NCBI GenBank assembly: GCA_023053685.1
Contig: JALIGW010000063.1
Location: forward strand, 868,001-932,000
Reading direction: 5' to 3'
DNA length: 64,000 nt
DNA from: Diadophis punctatus similis
Lineage: Eukaryota > Chordata > Lepidosauria > Squamata > Dipsadidae
Notes under the pieces: generated by a model
Seen by the model: the letters and a program-made list of their open reading frames with translations, nothing else
Databases searched by the model: none
Told to the model about the DNA's origin: nothing
Part shown: one piece after another, positions 54,170 to 64,000 of the stretch
Layout: each line of letters opens with the position of its first letter
Position numbering within the stretch: position 1 is the stretch's first letter
Position numbers and translations under genes: made by a program

Positions 54170-54800
54170 ACTCCAATATAAGTTTTAGCTTTTTTAAGTT
54201 TCCAAAACAACTGTCACATTGTCCAACCAAGATGGGAGATGGTTGCTCGGCAACATATCTTCTCCTTCTCTGTTGTGGCTTGCCAGCATCCTACGCAGCT
54301 GGTCACGGATCCCGAGGACCGAGAGTCGATTGTGGCATGGTTCCATTGGCCCGTGCACCTGGCACACAAGTCCGACAGCGAGGAAGACTCGGTGCCAGAG
54401 GCTGAAAGTCAACCAGGGTCTTCTGCACCTCCTGAGGTGCAAATGAGTGACTCAGGAGAAGAAGAGGAGCCTCTTCTTGATGCTAGGACATGCAGGGCTG
54501 CTAGTAGGCAAGAGTGGCTACGTAGGAGGAGGCCTCCTTGTGAGTAGAGCTGCAGGTTAAGTGGCCATGCCCTTAGACTATTTAAGCCTTAGCCACGCCA
54601 AGCTTCAACGCTGGAGACAACTTTAATTCTAACCCAGATATTGATTTGTTCCTGAAATATCTCTTGTTCGGCTTTTGGATTTAACCAGCATTTCTTCTCT
54701 GCTAATTGAGCTCCAGGCTTTCTGCCAACCTTCGTAAGTTCAAAGTGAACCATATCGGGTGGACTAATCTTGTGAAATTGTTTGCTGTGTTCGGTGCTTG
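54170..54800 (+). other. Unrecognised segment with an acidic ORF
   Basis: An ORF ending at 54547 encodes an acidic, serine-rich stretch (HKSDSEEDSVPEAESQPGSS, SDSGEEEEPLLDAR) and a basic end (SRQEWLRRRRPPCE). The sequence after the stop has TATTTAAGCC and a CTTCAACGCTGGAGAC leader-like run. This could be the end of a gag- or transposase-like ORF followed by an LTR, but I cannot place it in a family. Confidence 0.3.
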
Positions 54801-55169
54801 GACTCTGGCCAGCTGTTAAGCAGTAATTAACAGATGGGGCTTCGAAAAAGACTTATTTTATGATTTAAAGAACTTTTCAAAGGATACTGCTGCTAAGGCA
54901 TTATTAGTGGTAAACAGTGTATGATTCAAACAGTTTGTGTGTGTGTATTTGTGGTTGGACCCGACACTGGGGCAGAACATTTGCCTCCTGTCAACCAGGG
55001 GTTGGAATGTAGCTGACTCAACGGTCAGGAATCCTGTTTTGACTGAAGCCTCCATCCCCCCTTCAGCTGCAAACTATGTCAAGCTGAATGCATGTCAGAA
55101 TGCCCAAGGATACAAACAATCCCACACACCCAATCAAAATCAGGTTTGACACTGGGATGGAATTTGTGT

Positions 55170-55335
55170 AGCCTTTCTTGCCCTACATGACCTCTCTGTG
55201 GCCTTGGATACCATTGACCTTGGTATCATTCCCAAGCTCAGGGAGTGGCTTTTTCAACTTTTTCAAAGCTTTTTTAAGTAATTCACTTTGGGCTGTTTTA
55301 TTTCTTAGAGATTGGAGGGAACTGAAACCCATTCA
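55170..55335 (+). mobile_element. Old L2 RT fragment
   Basis: Encodes LHDLSVALDTIDLGIIPKL, a decayed form of the L2 [17 protein letters not shown] block at 32580. Nothing else of the element is clear. Confidence 0.5.
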
Positions 55336-56249
55336 AGAAAAGTCACCAGACTAAATTCCCGAGAGAGCGGAAGTGGCTTTTACTTCTATAATGGAAAGAA
55401 AGCTCCATGGGAGTGTGCCTGCTTTCCAGGAAGACCAGTTGCTGAACCTAGCTAAAAAATAGCTGAGAGCTTGTCTTTTGTGTGTGTGTGAGATATACTG
55501 AAACATAAGTGATGCCTAGAGCACAGAGGGATAAAGACTAAGAGTGAATCTGACCAAGCACAGGTCTCTTATCATATTCAGGCCCATCCAGGCCAGTAAG
55601 AGAGCGAACAGCTTCTTATATTTCCTCCCTTATTGCATTGGCCACTTATTATCTAGTGGTATTGTTGTTACATATTTTATGTTACATCTTATGAATCATA
55701 AGTTATGAATATAACAATCATAAGTTATGAATATAGAGGGCCTGTGATACAACCATAATTGGCCTTTTCATGAACTCACTGGGAAACTCATGTTGCTGGA
55801 ATGTGTGTACTACCGATAAGGAAAGATTCTGAGTGCATGTATGAATGATTTATTGTTGGTGATACCAGGTAGAACATTAGTGGTCATAAGGAACATAGTG
55901 GATTCATGAAACAGGGAGTAATAATGTGAAGTTCCTGACAAGACCAGGGCAATATGTTCCATACACATGGATCCAGAGTAAACAAGTGGGGTATAAAGAG
56001 AAGACTGTTATGAACCCAGACCCCTGAAGTTTGAGACAACTCTTGTTGGAGCAGGAGACGCCCTGAGTCTGTTTCCGAGACCACTTTTAATGCAGCCTGA
56101 TTACCTGCGTTGAGAGTGTATATGAGTATTGTGTGAATGAAGCCTAGTTGGGCAGCAATACTTAGAGCAATCTGAGTAGCCATGTTGGGCACAAGTTATT
56201 TGAATAGACTTGTTGGACATAGTATCCTAATCATTACAACATACTGGTC
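55336..56249. other. C-D spacer
   Basis: About 900 bases with a local 20-bp duplication (AATCATAAGTTATGAATATA at about 55686 and 55707) and no recognised gene. The run 56000-56230 may be part of an LTR, but I see no defined ends. Confidence 0.4.
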
Positions 56250-56545
56250 TGGTTCCTATTGGTAGAATCCACTTAGCCTGGTCACTTCACCAATGGCTGC
56301 ATTCACATTTGTAACTTTTAACTATGGTTTGTTTTCTGAAGTCAAATCTGTTGGCTGATGGGTCAGTGAATTACTGGAACCTTGAAGTAAAATGGATTTA
56401 GTAAGTGGATTTAGATGAACAATAGTTTGTAACTGAAATAACCAGGGACATTTTTCTTCCTGCAAGGATGCCATTCACACAACAGACTTTACTAGATCAG
56501 GGAAAATTCTCATAGCCAAACTGAGACAAGAAGCAGGTCAAAGTC
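56250..56545 (+). repeat. Distal upstream block of V2R-D
   Basis: This is the paralogue of 11950-12250 in the same orientation relative to its gene, only about 130 bases from the promoter block. It probably represents the arrangement before the insertions seen at V2R-A. Confidence 0.6.
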
Positions 56546-56671
56546 CAGACTCCTGAGAGACTATAGAAAAAAACCACAAATGGCAACAGCCATCCTTCCT
56601 CTTCTCCCCTGGAGAAAAACTACATGTTGGCAAGGGCACATATCTGTCCAAAAAGGGGAATTCCTCCCAGC

Positions 56672-57154
56672 ATCACTTTCTGGACATGTCCTGACAGGAA
56701 GGATGACAACCATTTATAGAAGGGTGTCTCCAGGGGTTTATATGCAACATTTCACAAAAATCCTTTTCTCCAGCTCCCCCTCTGTGCATGGAGCCCTGGA
56801 AGAGGTCCAGAGGACAAATTATCACTCACAGTAATTATCACAATCCCAGATTTTGAGACGTCTACTGCTACTTTTACCGTGATTGCCTTTGATAAAATGT
56901 CAGACTGAAGCAACATGGAATGGATCTTGCATCAGAAAAAGATATAAGCTTCTACTCGTGCTGAATGGTTTGCACAAGATTTAGGACACAGGCAGGGGCT
57001 GTGCTGCTGAATGTACCTTTCTCTCTTTTTTGGATGAAGCTCAAATTGTTTCTGTTTGGAAAAGAAAAGCCCCTGGATATTCCATTTTCTGAGAGTGCTT
57101 TGAAATAATCTAACTCTTCTTTGGAAACAGGCAACTGATTCAGCTCCATGAATT
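56672..57154 (+). promoter_or_regulatory. Upstream block of V2R-D
   Basis: This is the fourth copy of the shared upstream block. It starts CATCACTTTCTGGACATGTC, has its conserved island at about 56904-56946 (GCAACATGGAATGGATCTTG), and ends two bases after an upstream ATG. Confidence 0.55.
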
Positions 57155-57372
57155 ATGGACCTCCTGCTTCTGCTTTCGATGCTACTGGTGTCCCAGACAG
57201 TCTCTGGGAAGCTTAGAATGATGTGCCCATTGAATATGGTGCACCTGGATAGAGAAAGACCATGGAGCTATTACAGGCCGGGAGACCATCTCATCGGTAT
57301 AGTCACCAGTGCAGCAACACTATCAGAGAAAATGTTGGTTTTCAACCGGCTTCCTCATAGCCAATCTTACTT
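57155..57372 (+). CDS. V2R-D exon 1
   Basis: The ATG with strong context opens [18 protein letters not shown], followed by [20 protein letters not shown] and a TT|GTAAGT donor. It is 218 bp, as in A and B. An out-of-frame upstream ATG is retained seven bases before the start. Confidence 0.88.
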
Positions 57373-60300
57373 GTAAGTTATTCAGTGTGATGAACTTGTA
57401 TTCCTTCCATCTGCAGTTCTAGGACTCTCATTCTTTTCTCCTTATTCTGTTTATTCCTATATTTCAGGAACTGATTAATTATGTCGATTGATCAGATTTC
57501 TGTGGGTTTCCTCTTTTGTCTTACTTAGTGGAAGACACACAAATACAAAGATGGAGCAGAAAAAAATACCTGAAAGAAGTCCACATTATTTTCCTCTCAA
57601 AGTCCAATCTAGAATTTATGACTTGAATTATGCCTTTTGTTTAAAGTAGTGATTGTTGTAGTTAACCCTTGACCAGCTCATTTCCATATTTTTATAACCG
57701 CTCATTGATATTCAATGCCTGATCCTTATAGGAATAGAGGATGACTTTTTTTTAGAACAGCTCTTCTGGGTCACTTATGAAATATCCTCTTCCTTTTATG
57801 ATGGCTGTACTTTAAAAATGAATTATTTTGCAGACTGGGTACTGTGCTGATGAGAATTACTGCTGCTATACATAATAGACTATTTGTAATTCTTATCTGC
57901 TTCCCTTTTTCCCAACATTTACAAATATTAAATGTTGATGGGTGACTATCATCTGTATTGGCTTCAGACTCAATTGTCATGTGTTGATAAAGAGGATGAA
58001 ATTGGAAAAAAAGATATTTTATTACTGCTGTTGATGATGCTTGTATTAACCAAAGCATTTTTTTACACTAGTGAATCTTATACTTCCAAAGGAATAGAAC
58101 ACTTTATTTTCACCATTCAAGAGATCAACAAAAATATTCAGTTCCAGAGCAATCTCACACTTGGCTACAATATCCATGACAACTATTTGAAAACTCTCGG
58201 CACTTCAGAAGTCTTGCTGGACATGCTCTCTACTGGAAAAGCCAATATTCCTAACTGCAGCTGTGGAAGAAAGGATAACATTTTGGCTCTTCTTGATGCA
58301 GCTGACAGAGAGATTTCCATCCAGATGTCAACATTAGTAGGAACCTACAAAGTCCCACAGGTGTGTATGTGTGTGTGTTTCTCTATATAGTAAAGTGAGT
58401 GTGGTGGTAGTGGGTGTAGGATAGTTCCATCCATATCTTCTCTATGGAATTCGAGCTGCTTTTCACTATGTCCATTATAGGTGTCATGGCTGGGAACTGG
58501 GATACACATTAGGAAGGGAGCATGTATCAAAATAGTTACATTTTCTCATGTTACCAATTCTATTGCTTTGGGGGCTTCTGCTGCATAATTGTGAAGGTGA
58601 GGAGAGGCTCTGTGCCCAATCAAAGGGTCTGTGCAATAGAAAAGTGCAGCTTAGAAAAATGATGATAATGCTGAACAAAGCAATATTCATGAAAATAATT
58701 GTGAAAGAGATTATTTGCATCCATCAAAGAAAGGGACTAAGTTACTTGGCATTAAATTCACAGATTTTATGGAGAAACGGTTAAACTAAACAATGGGGAC
58801 AGAGAGTTAATTGATACAAAACACTTTTCTCCCCAGCAATCTAAAAGTAACGAGTAAAATAATAAATATAATATAAATAAATAATCAGTGCTTGTAACAT
58901 AGGTGTTTCTGTGGATAAGAATATCAACCTTGCTCTCAAGGAAAATTCTTTTGATAATGTGTGCTATACCATGTGCACTAATAAAACAGGGGTAAGGAAG
59001 TAGAGGAACTCATGCACAAAACAGGTTATGTAGAAAGTAACCACAGGGTCAATTAAAAAAGGACTCAAATGTCTATACATTAACACACAGAGTATGAGGA
59101 ATAGGGTGAATTAGAAATTCAAGTAAATGAGGGCAGATATGATATTGTTGCCATTATGGAAACTTGGTGGGATGAAGCCCACACATGGAATACACAGTTA
59201 TAGGGATTTAAATTATTTAAAAGAAACAAAGCAAATAAAAGAGGGGGAGTTGCAATATAAATAAGAAATAACTACATCTTTACAGAAATAGAGCACAACA
59301 ATGATGAAAATTGTCTTGAAGGCATTTGGATCAATATAAAAGGGGGGGGTGACATTGTCATAGGAGGGAAGTATGCAGTGGGGTATCCCAAGGCTCTGTT
59401 TTAGGCCCAGTACTCTTCAACATCTTCATCAATGACTTGGATGAGGGGATAGATGGGGAACTCATCAAATTTGCAGATGACACCAACCTGGTAGGAATAG
59501 CCAACTCTCCAGAAGATAGGCTCAAGATACAGAAGGAGAGAACATTGGGTGCTATCTAAGAAAATGAAATTCAATGGTGAAAAAAGTAAGGTTCTACATT
59601 TAGGCAAGAAAAACAAAATGCACAGGTACAGTATATGTGGCACCTTGCTCAACAGTAGTAACTGTGAGAGGGATCTTGGAGTCGTAGTGGACAACGATTT
59701 AAATATGAGCCAGCAGCTGCCAAAAAAGGCCAACACAGGTCTAGGCTGTGTTGCTGGAATTGGCTATGTCTAGTTTGATGAAAAGAAGGACTAAGGGTGA
59801 CATTATAGCAGTGTTCCAATATCTCAGGGGATGCCACAAAGAAGGAAAAACAACAAAAAAACAATGAAAAGGCTTAGCGAATCGTAAGCAGCAGAAGCGG
59901 AGAGTAGGAGTTTTGCAGGAGTCCTGTCAGGGGACGGTTTTCTGGTAGGAGCCCATGATCCAAACCGCGAGAGGATATTAATTAACATTGGGTTGTGAAC
60001 GTTCCTCGCGCCTGGACTGTTTGCTGAGGGAAAGGACTATTCCATCTGCCATCGTTATTGCTGGCGTGGTCCCTTCTGGATACGGCGAACTGTGGTCCAG
60101 CTAGGCCATACGAAAGAGGACAGTAAGAATATATTGATTTACGATCACCCAGGACTTGGTGGGGTTTGTGGAAGCTTGTGGAAGCTCCCAATGACTTGAC
60201 GGTTTACTAAAGAGAGGGATTATTTCATCTGGCCAGTGGTTTTTCTGGTGCCCTCCCTTTCCAGATTTGATGAACTGGGTTCCGGTTTGGCCATAGGAAA

Positions 60301-63300
60301 AAGAAAAATAAGAGGACATTAATGTATGATCATTCGGGTTTTGGTTTGTTCTGATCTGTGGCTTGACTGCTGGTGGAGGGGAAGGATTGTTCCATCTGGA
60401 CAACGTTATCGCTGGCGTCGCCCTTCCCTATTACGACAAACTGTGTCCCCCAGTGCCTCCCCTGCGGGATTGATGACATCGAATATTTCTCCCTTTGCTA
60501 TTTTTACAACTATGGTGAATGAGGATGGGGAGAAATGGAGCAGCAAGATCGTGGCTTCTGACTTTATCTCCGAGACTCTGCGGGGTCCCATGGGGGAGAG
60601 CTGTGATCATCTGGACATCAGCCCCATGTGTCCTCTTTTGACCAGCGGTAGTTTGCCCTTTTATGTGTTTTTGCACATTCATCTGACACTGAAGTTGACC
60701 ATCTTGACTATAGGGGCAGCTACAATTAATCAACGAACAGACAAACCTGGTCTATCTGGGAGATTATTACATATATTTTTATTACATCCCTGCATTAATT
60801 TTTAGTTGCTTTTAAACTCTTATCTTTCTACCTCGGGGATGATGGGTATATTGGTGTATCTGAAGTGTGGATGGAATGGGTGGACAGGAGATTGTAGTGA
60901 TTGGTTTTGAGAGTATGAGTGAGTCGGGGACTAGGGTTCAGGTCCCCTCCGCTGAATGTGGAAACAGGACCAGAGTGGGGCTTGATTTCGATCCCCAGAA
61001 TGGAATGTATGGCCTGCAAGGAGTGAGGAGGACCAGTGAGGAGGGGGAGGGGATCTCTGGGCGGGAGGAGAGTCGGAGCATTACGGTCATAATGGGGAGA
61101 GGTAGGTATGGTGGGAGCCGAGGGGTAGGCCGCTCTCAGGGAGCTATAACTCGCTGGCTAAAAGCGATTTCTTGTTCTGGTCCCTCTGATTTGGTTCCAT
61201 CTACTTCAGCTCGAGTACCTGGTGACTGGTGAATTCAGGGCCCTGGGCTCAAGCTGCTGCTGTTGAATGCCAGGTCAGTTGTCAACAAAGCCCCCTCATG
61301 CGGGATTTAATCTTGGAGAAGGGGACTTACCTGGCATGCATAACTGAGACCTTGCTGGGTCAGGAGGGAGGGGTTCCCCTTGAAGAGATGTGCCCAGACG
61401 GGTTCTCAGTTCTGCATCAGCCGCGACCCCAGGGAAGGGGTGGAGGAGTGGCTATTATAGCTTGCCGGAATCTTTCTCCTTGTAGGAGCCCTGCCCCAGA
61501 GATTGTTGGGTGTGAGACGCTCCTTCTGAAGTTGGACTTAGGGGTTCAGGTGGGCCTTTTGTTGACGTACCTGCCTCCCAGCTGCATTGCAAAGGCCCTG
61601 CCCAGGCTGCTCGAGGCGGTAACGGGGTTGGCTGTTGAGTTCCCCAGGCTCATGGTGCTGGGGGACTTTAACCTGTGTTCACCCAGTGAATCCTTTGATG
61701 CAGCCCAGGAGTTCATGCCTTCCATGACAACCATGGACCTTACCCAAGTAGTTCAAGATCCGACTCATGAGGGGGGTCACACGCTTGACCTAATGTTTCT
61801 CTCGGGGCAGTGGAAAGATGATCTGAAGTTGAGGGGTCTAGCCATCTCCCCTTTGTCGTGGTCAGATCATTTCCTACTGAGGTTAGACTTCATGGCACCA
61901 CTCCTCCTTAAGTGGTTCCGCCTCAGGCGCCAAATGAAACCAGAAGGATTCCAAAGGGAACTTGGGGAGATACCTAATCCCTGGTACACAATTCATCTGA
62001 GTCCCTGTTGGCGGCCTGGAATAGGGTGGCATCAGGGGTGTTGGAACGGATTGCGCATTTGCGACCTCTCCCTGACAGTGGATCCATGGTTTACTGAGAA
62101 ACTCCAGGAGATGAAACGCCACAAGAGATGTCTAGAGCGATGCTGGGGAGCCAGTAAAGCTGAATCTGATCGAACACTACTAAGAACCTTTATTAGGACT
62201 TATTTAGTGGCGATACGGGTGGCAAAATGTTTGCATTTTACCGCTCTTATTGCATCCGCCGATTCACGCCCAGTCCCCCTGTTTAGGGTGACTTGTTCCC
62301 TCCTTGCTAAGGGGGGAGTCAAGGAGCCCTTGCAGGGCAGAGCTGAGGAATTTGTACAGTTTCTGGTGGATAAAGTGCTCAGATCCGGATGATCTCTGGT
62401 GATGCTACTTGACCTCTCAGCGGCTTTCAATACCATTGACCATGGTATCCTTCCGCGCTGACTCGGCGAGTTGGGAGTGGGAGGCACCATATTTATTTAT
62501 GTATTTATTTATTTCTTGGTTCTTTTTTTTTTTGTTCAAAAAAGTTTTATTAGTACAAACTTACATAAGTAGTAGCAAAATATTAAATATAAAGTACAAA
62601 CATTTTTGTTTTTTTCTCCCCCCCCCCAAACCCACCCCCTTCCCTCCCGCCTCCCCCCCGGACTTCCCAGAGATAATACAGGGCATAATAATAAATTTAA
62701 ATTGTTAATAAAAAGAGAAAAAAAAGGGAAAAAAAGAACACTATTTTTTTTAAAAAACTTCAACTCCAAATTATACACTGCTAATATATCGCATTTGTAT
62801 ACAATAGTAAAGATACAAAAAAGAGAAAAGAAAAAAAGAAAGAAAGAAAGAGAAAACTCTTTAACAATACAAACAAACAAACCTCCTACCTCCTCCCTTC
62901 AGTCCTCTATCTTATACAAGGTAAATGTTACATAAGTAATAACTAAATATAAAATACACAAATCTTAAACTAATATTATTGACATTAAAAATAACCTCTA
63001 AGATAAAACTTAACTAAATGTTACATAAGTGATCATCAAATATTAAATTTCATCATGATATTAATAAGATAATATTATTCTAAATTAATTTACTAACTTC
63101 AATAAACAAAAAAAGAAAATGAAAGAAGAATAAACAAATCTTCAACAAACTATATATATCTAATATTATCAACATTAAAAATAACCTCAAAATTATATAA
63201 AACTTAACTAAATATTGCATAAGTAATCATTAGATATGGAAAAGATAAAATACAATCATATTAGTCTCTATCCGTCCAATATATTTCAACATCACATCGT

Positions 63301-64000
63301 TTTGTATCTTGATAGTTCATCTTTTAATAGTTCAATAAATTCGAATTTGTCGAGTCGTCTCCCGTCTAATCCCAAACCTCCATCTCCTTTTCCCCAGCTA
63401 TCTGGTTCAGGCACTCCTTTTGGATTTTTGAATCTATTTCCTTTTGATCCATCAAAGGTGGCTTCCCCTCCTCCTCCTCTTTTATTTTCATACATCCTTC
63501 CTCTGGAATCTTGGATATATCAGCCTTTAGAACATTGACATAAAATTCAGTAGCTTTTTTTATCGTGTTGAGCCGGTATCTTTTTCCAGAAAATTTCACT
63601 GCTACTCCAACTGGCGCTTCCCATTTATATTGTAAATTTAATCTCTTAAATTCATCAATCAAAAAAGTATAGCTTTTTCTGGCTTTAAGCATTTTAGAGG
63701 GGATTTCTTTCCAAATCTTTAGTTCCTGACCATTCACCATAAGATTATTGTTAAACGTTGCTTGTATAATTCTGTTCCGTAGAGCTCTTGTGGTAAAATA
63801 TATGACAATATCCCTTGGTAAATGCTTTTGTTTAGCGTACCATGAATTGATTCTGTATATTTTGTCGATTTGTGTAGCCAATTCCGCTTTAGAAATTCCA
63901 GACACCTGATCCAATATGTCAACCATCCTGCCTTTTAAATTTTCATATAATCCTTCTTTCAAACCTCTAATCCTTATAGCAACTTCCATAGATCTGAACT
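57155..64000 (+). CDS. V2R-D: vomeronasal type-2 receptor, partial (exons 1-2)
   Basis: Exons 1 (57155-57372) and 2 (58072-58360) are open, with matching phases and consensus splice sites. Exon 3 was looked for and is not seen between 58361 and 64000, which holds CR1, L2 and L1-type elements. The gene should therefore continue right of the window with another transposon-filled intron 2. It is head-to-head with V2R-C, 3.8 kb apart. Exon 2 has diverged N-terminal residues ([20 protein letters not shown]), which fit the general V2R pattern better than the A and B versions. Confidence 0.83.
57373..58071. other. V2R-D intron 1
   Basis: Plain 699-bp intron aligning with intron 1 of V2R-A, with no insertion seen. 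Confidence 0.6.
58072..58360 (+). CDS. V2R-D exon 2
   Basis: The acceptor is ACACTAG|T and the donor is CACAG|GTGTGT. The 289-bp open exon encodes [38 protein letters not shown] and VGTYKVPQ. Tyr in the NYSCG motif of the other loci is Cys here. Confidence 0.88.
58361..59039. other. V2R-D intron 2, proximal part
   Basis: First 400 bases align with V2R-B 17855-18160 and V2R-A 7440-7766. The rest is AT-rich and unassigned. Confidence 0.5.
59040..59870 (+). mobile_element. CR1 LINE with internal deletions
   Basis: The endonuclease start ([14 protein letters not shown]) ends near 59350, and the element resumes in the RT ([60 protein letters not shown]). It skips again to the C-terminal [17 protein letters not shown] region. 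At least two large internal deletions are visible. Confidence 0.82.
59875..62510 (+). mobile_element. L2 LINE with 5' region, RT deleted
   Basis: A 1.3-kb 5' region (59875-61230) precedes an endonuclease ORF running 61229-62392 ([65 protein letters not shown]). At about 62390 it jumps to a short RT piece ([19 protein letters not shown]) and stops at GGAGGCACCAT before (ATTT)n. It shows the 5' part missing from the L2 at 31295-34095. Confidence 0.83.
62515..64000 (-). mobile_element. L1 ORF1-only element (HAL1-like), partial
   Basis: Minus strand. ORF1 (63989-63366 and onward off the window) encodes an L1 ORF1p-type RRM ([56 protein letters not shown]) and C-terminal domain ([20 protein letters not shown], then [14 protein letters not shown]). 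No ORF2 follows. Instead about 830 bp of AT-rich 3' UTR with a repeat of about 190 bp leads to AATAAA (62546-62551) and a poly(A) tail (plus-strand T run 62522-62533). Structure fits a half-L1, or an L1 with ORF2 deleted before retrotransposition. Confidence 0.7.

Noticed and set aside
58361..64000. Exon 3 of V2R-D
   Set aside because: I looked for the [15 protein letters not shown] and RRRCTQ blocks on the plus strand and did not find them; only LINE sequence is there.

Overview
The window is animal nuclear DNA from a squamate reptile, most likely a snake. The genes are spliced vomeronasal type-2 receptors (V2R, class C GPCRs) with GT..AG introns. Around and inside them is a squamate-type repeat load: CR1, L2 and L1 LINEs, a DIRS tyrosine-recombinase retrotransposon, tRNA-headed SINEs, SPIN and other hAT elements, solo LTRs, and a 400-bp block of (TTAGGG)n. 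There are no bacterial or viral genes. The species cannot be fixed from the sequence alone.

Layout: four V2R loci alternate in orientation. V2R-A (minus, about 1-8994) has exons 1-3 in the window, all open; exons 4-6 lie off the left edge. V2R-B (plus, 16842-36655) has all six exons, but the 7TM exon carries two stops and a frameshift, so it is a pseudogene. V2R-C (minus, 45278-53356) has all six exons and an open 7TM exon, but single-base frame breaks in exon 3 (inside a run of about 14 G) and in exon 5; it is either a young pseudogene or an intact gene with assembly errors. V2R-D (plus, from 57155) has exons 1-2 and continues off the right edge. A/B and C/D are head-to-head and B/C is tail-to-tail. 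Introns and flanks also align between loci as inverted copies, so the array grew by inverted duplication. All four share about 480 bp of upstream sequence, the likely olfactory-neuron promoter.

Transposons explain most of the rest. Intron 2 of V2R-B holds a 6.3-kb DIRS element (18914-25242), itself inserted in a CR1 copy, with terminal inverted repeats, an internal complementary region, and gag, RT/RNase H, methyltransferase-like and tyrosine-recombinase remnants. Intron 4 of V2R-B holds a 2.8-kb L2 with long open stretches. The B-C interval (37-45 kb) is a stack of nested CR1, SPIN, L1, solo LTRs and microsatellites. The right end holds a damaged L2 and an L1 ORF1-only element with a poly(A) tail.

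What the working genes would do: V2Rs are expressed in basal vomeronasal sensory neurons, bind peptide or protein chemosignals through an extracellular Venus-flytrap domain (exons 1-4), and signal through a cysteine-rich linker (exon 5) and a seven-helix domain (exon 6) via G-alpha-o and TRPC2. The mix of open, doubtful and dead copies is the usual birth-and-death pattern of this family.
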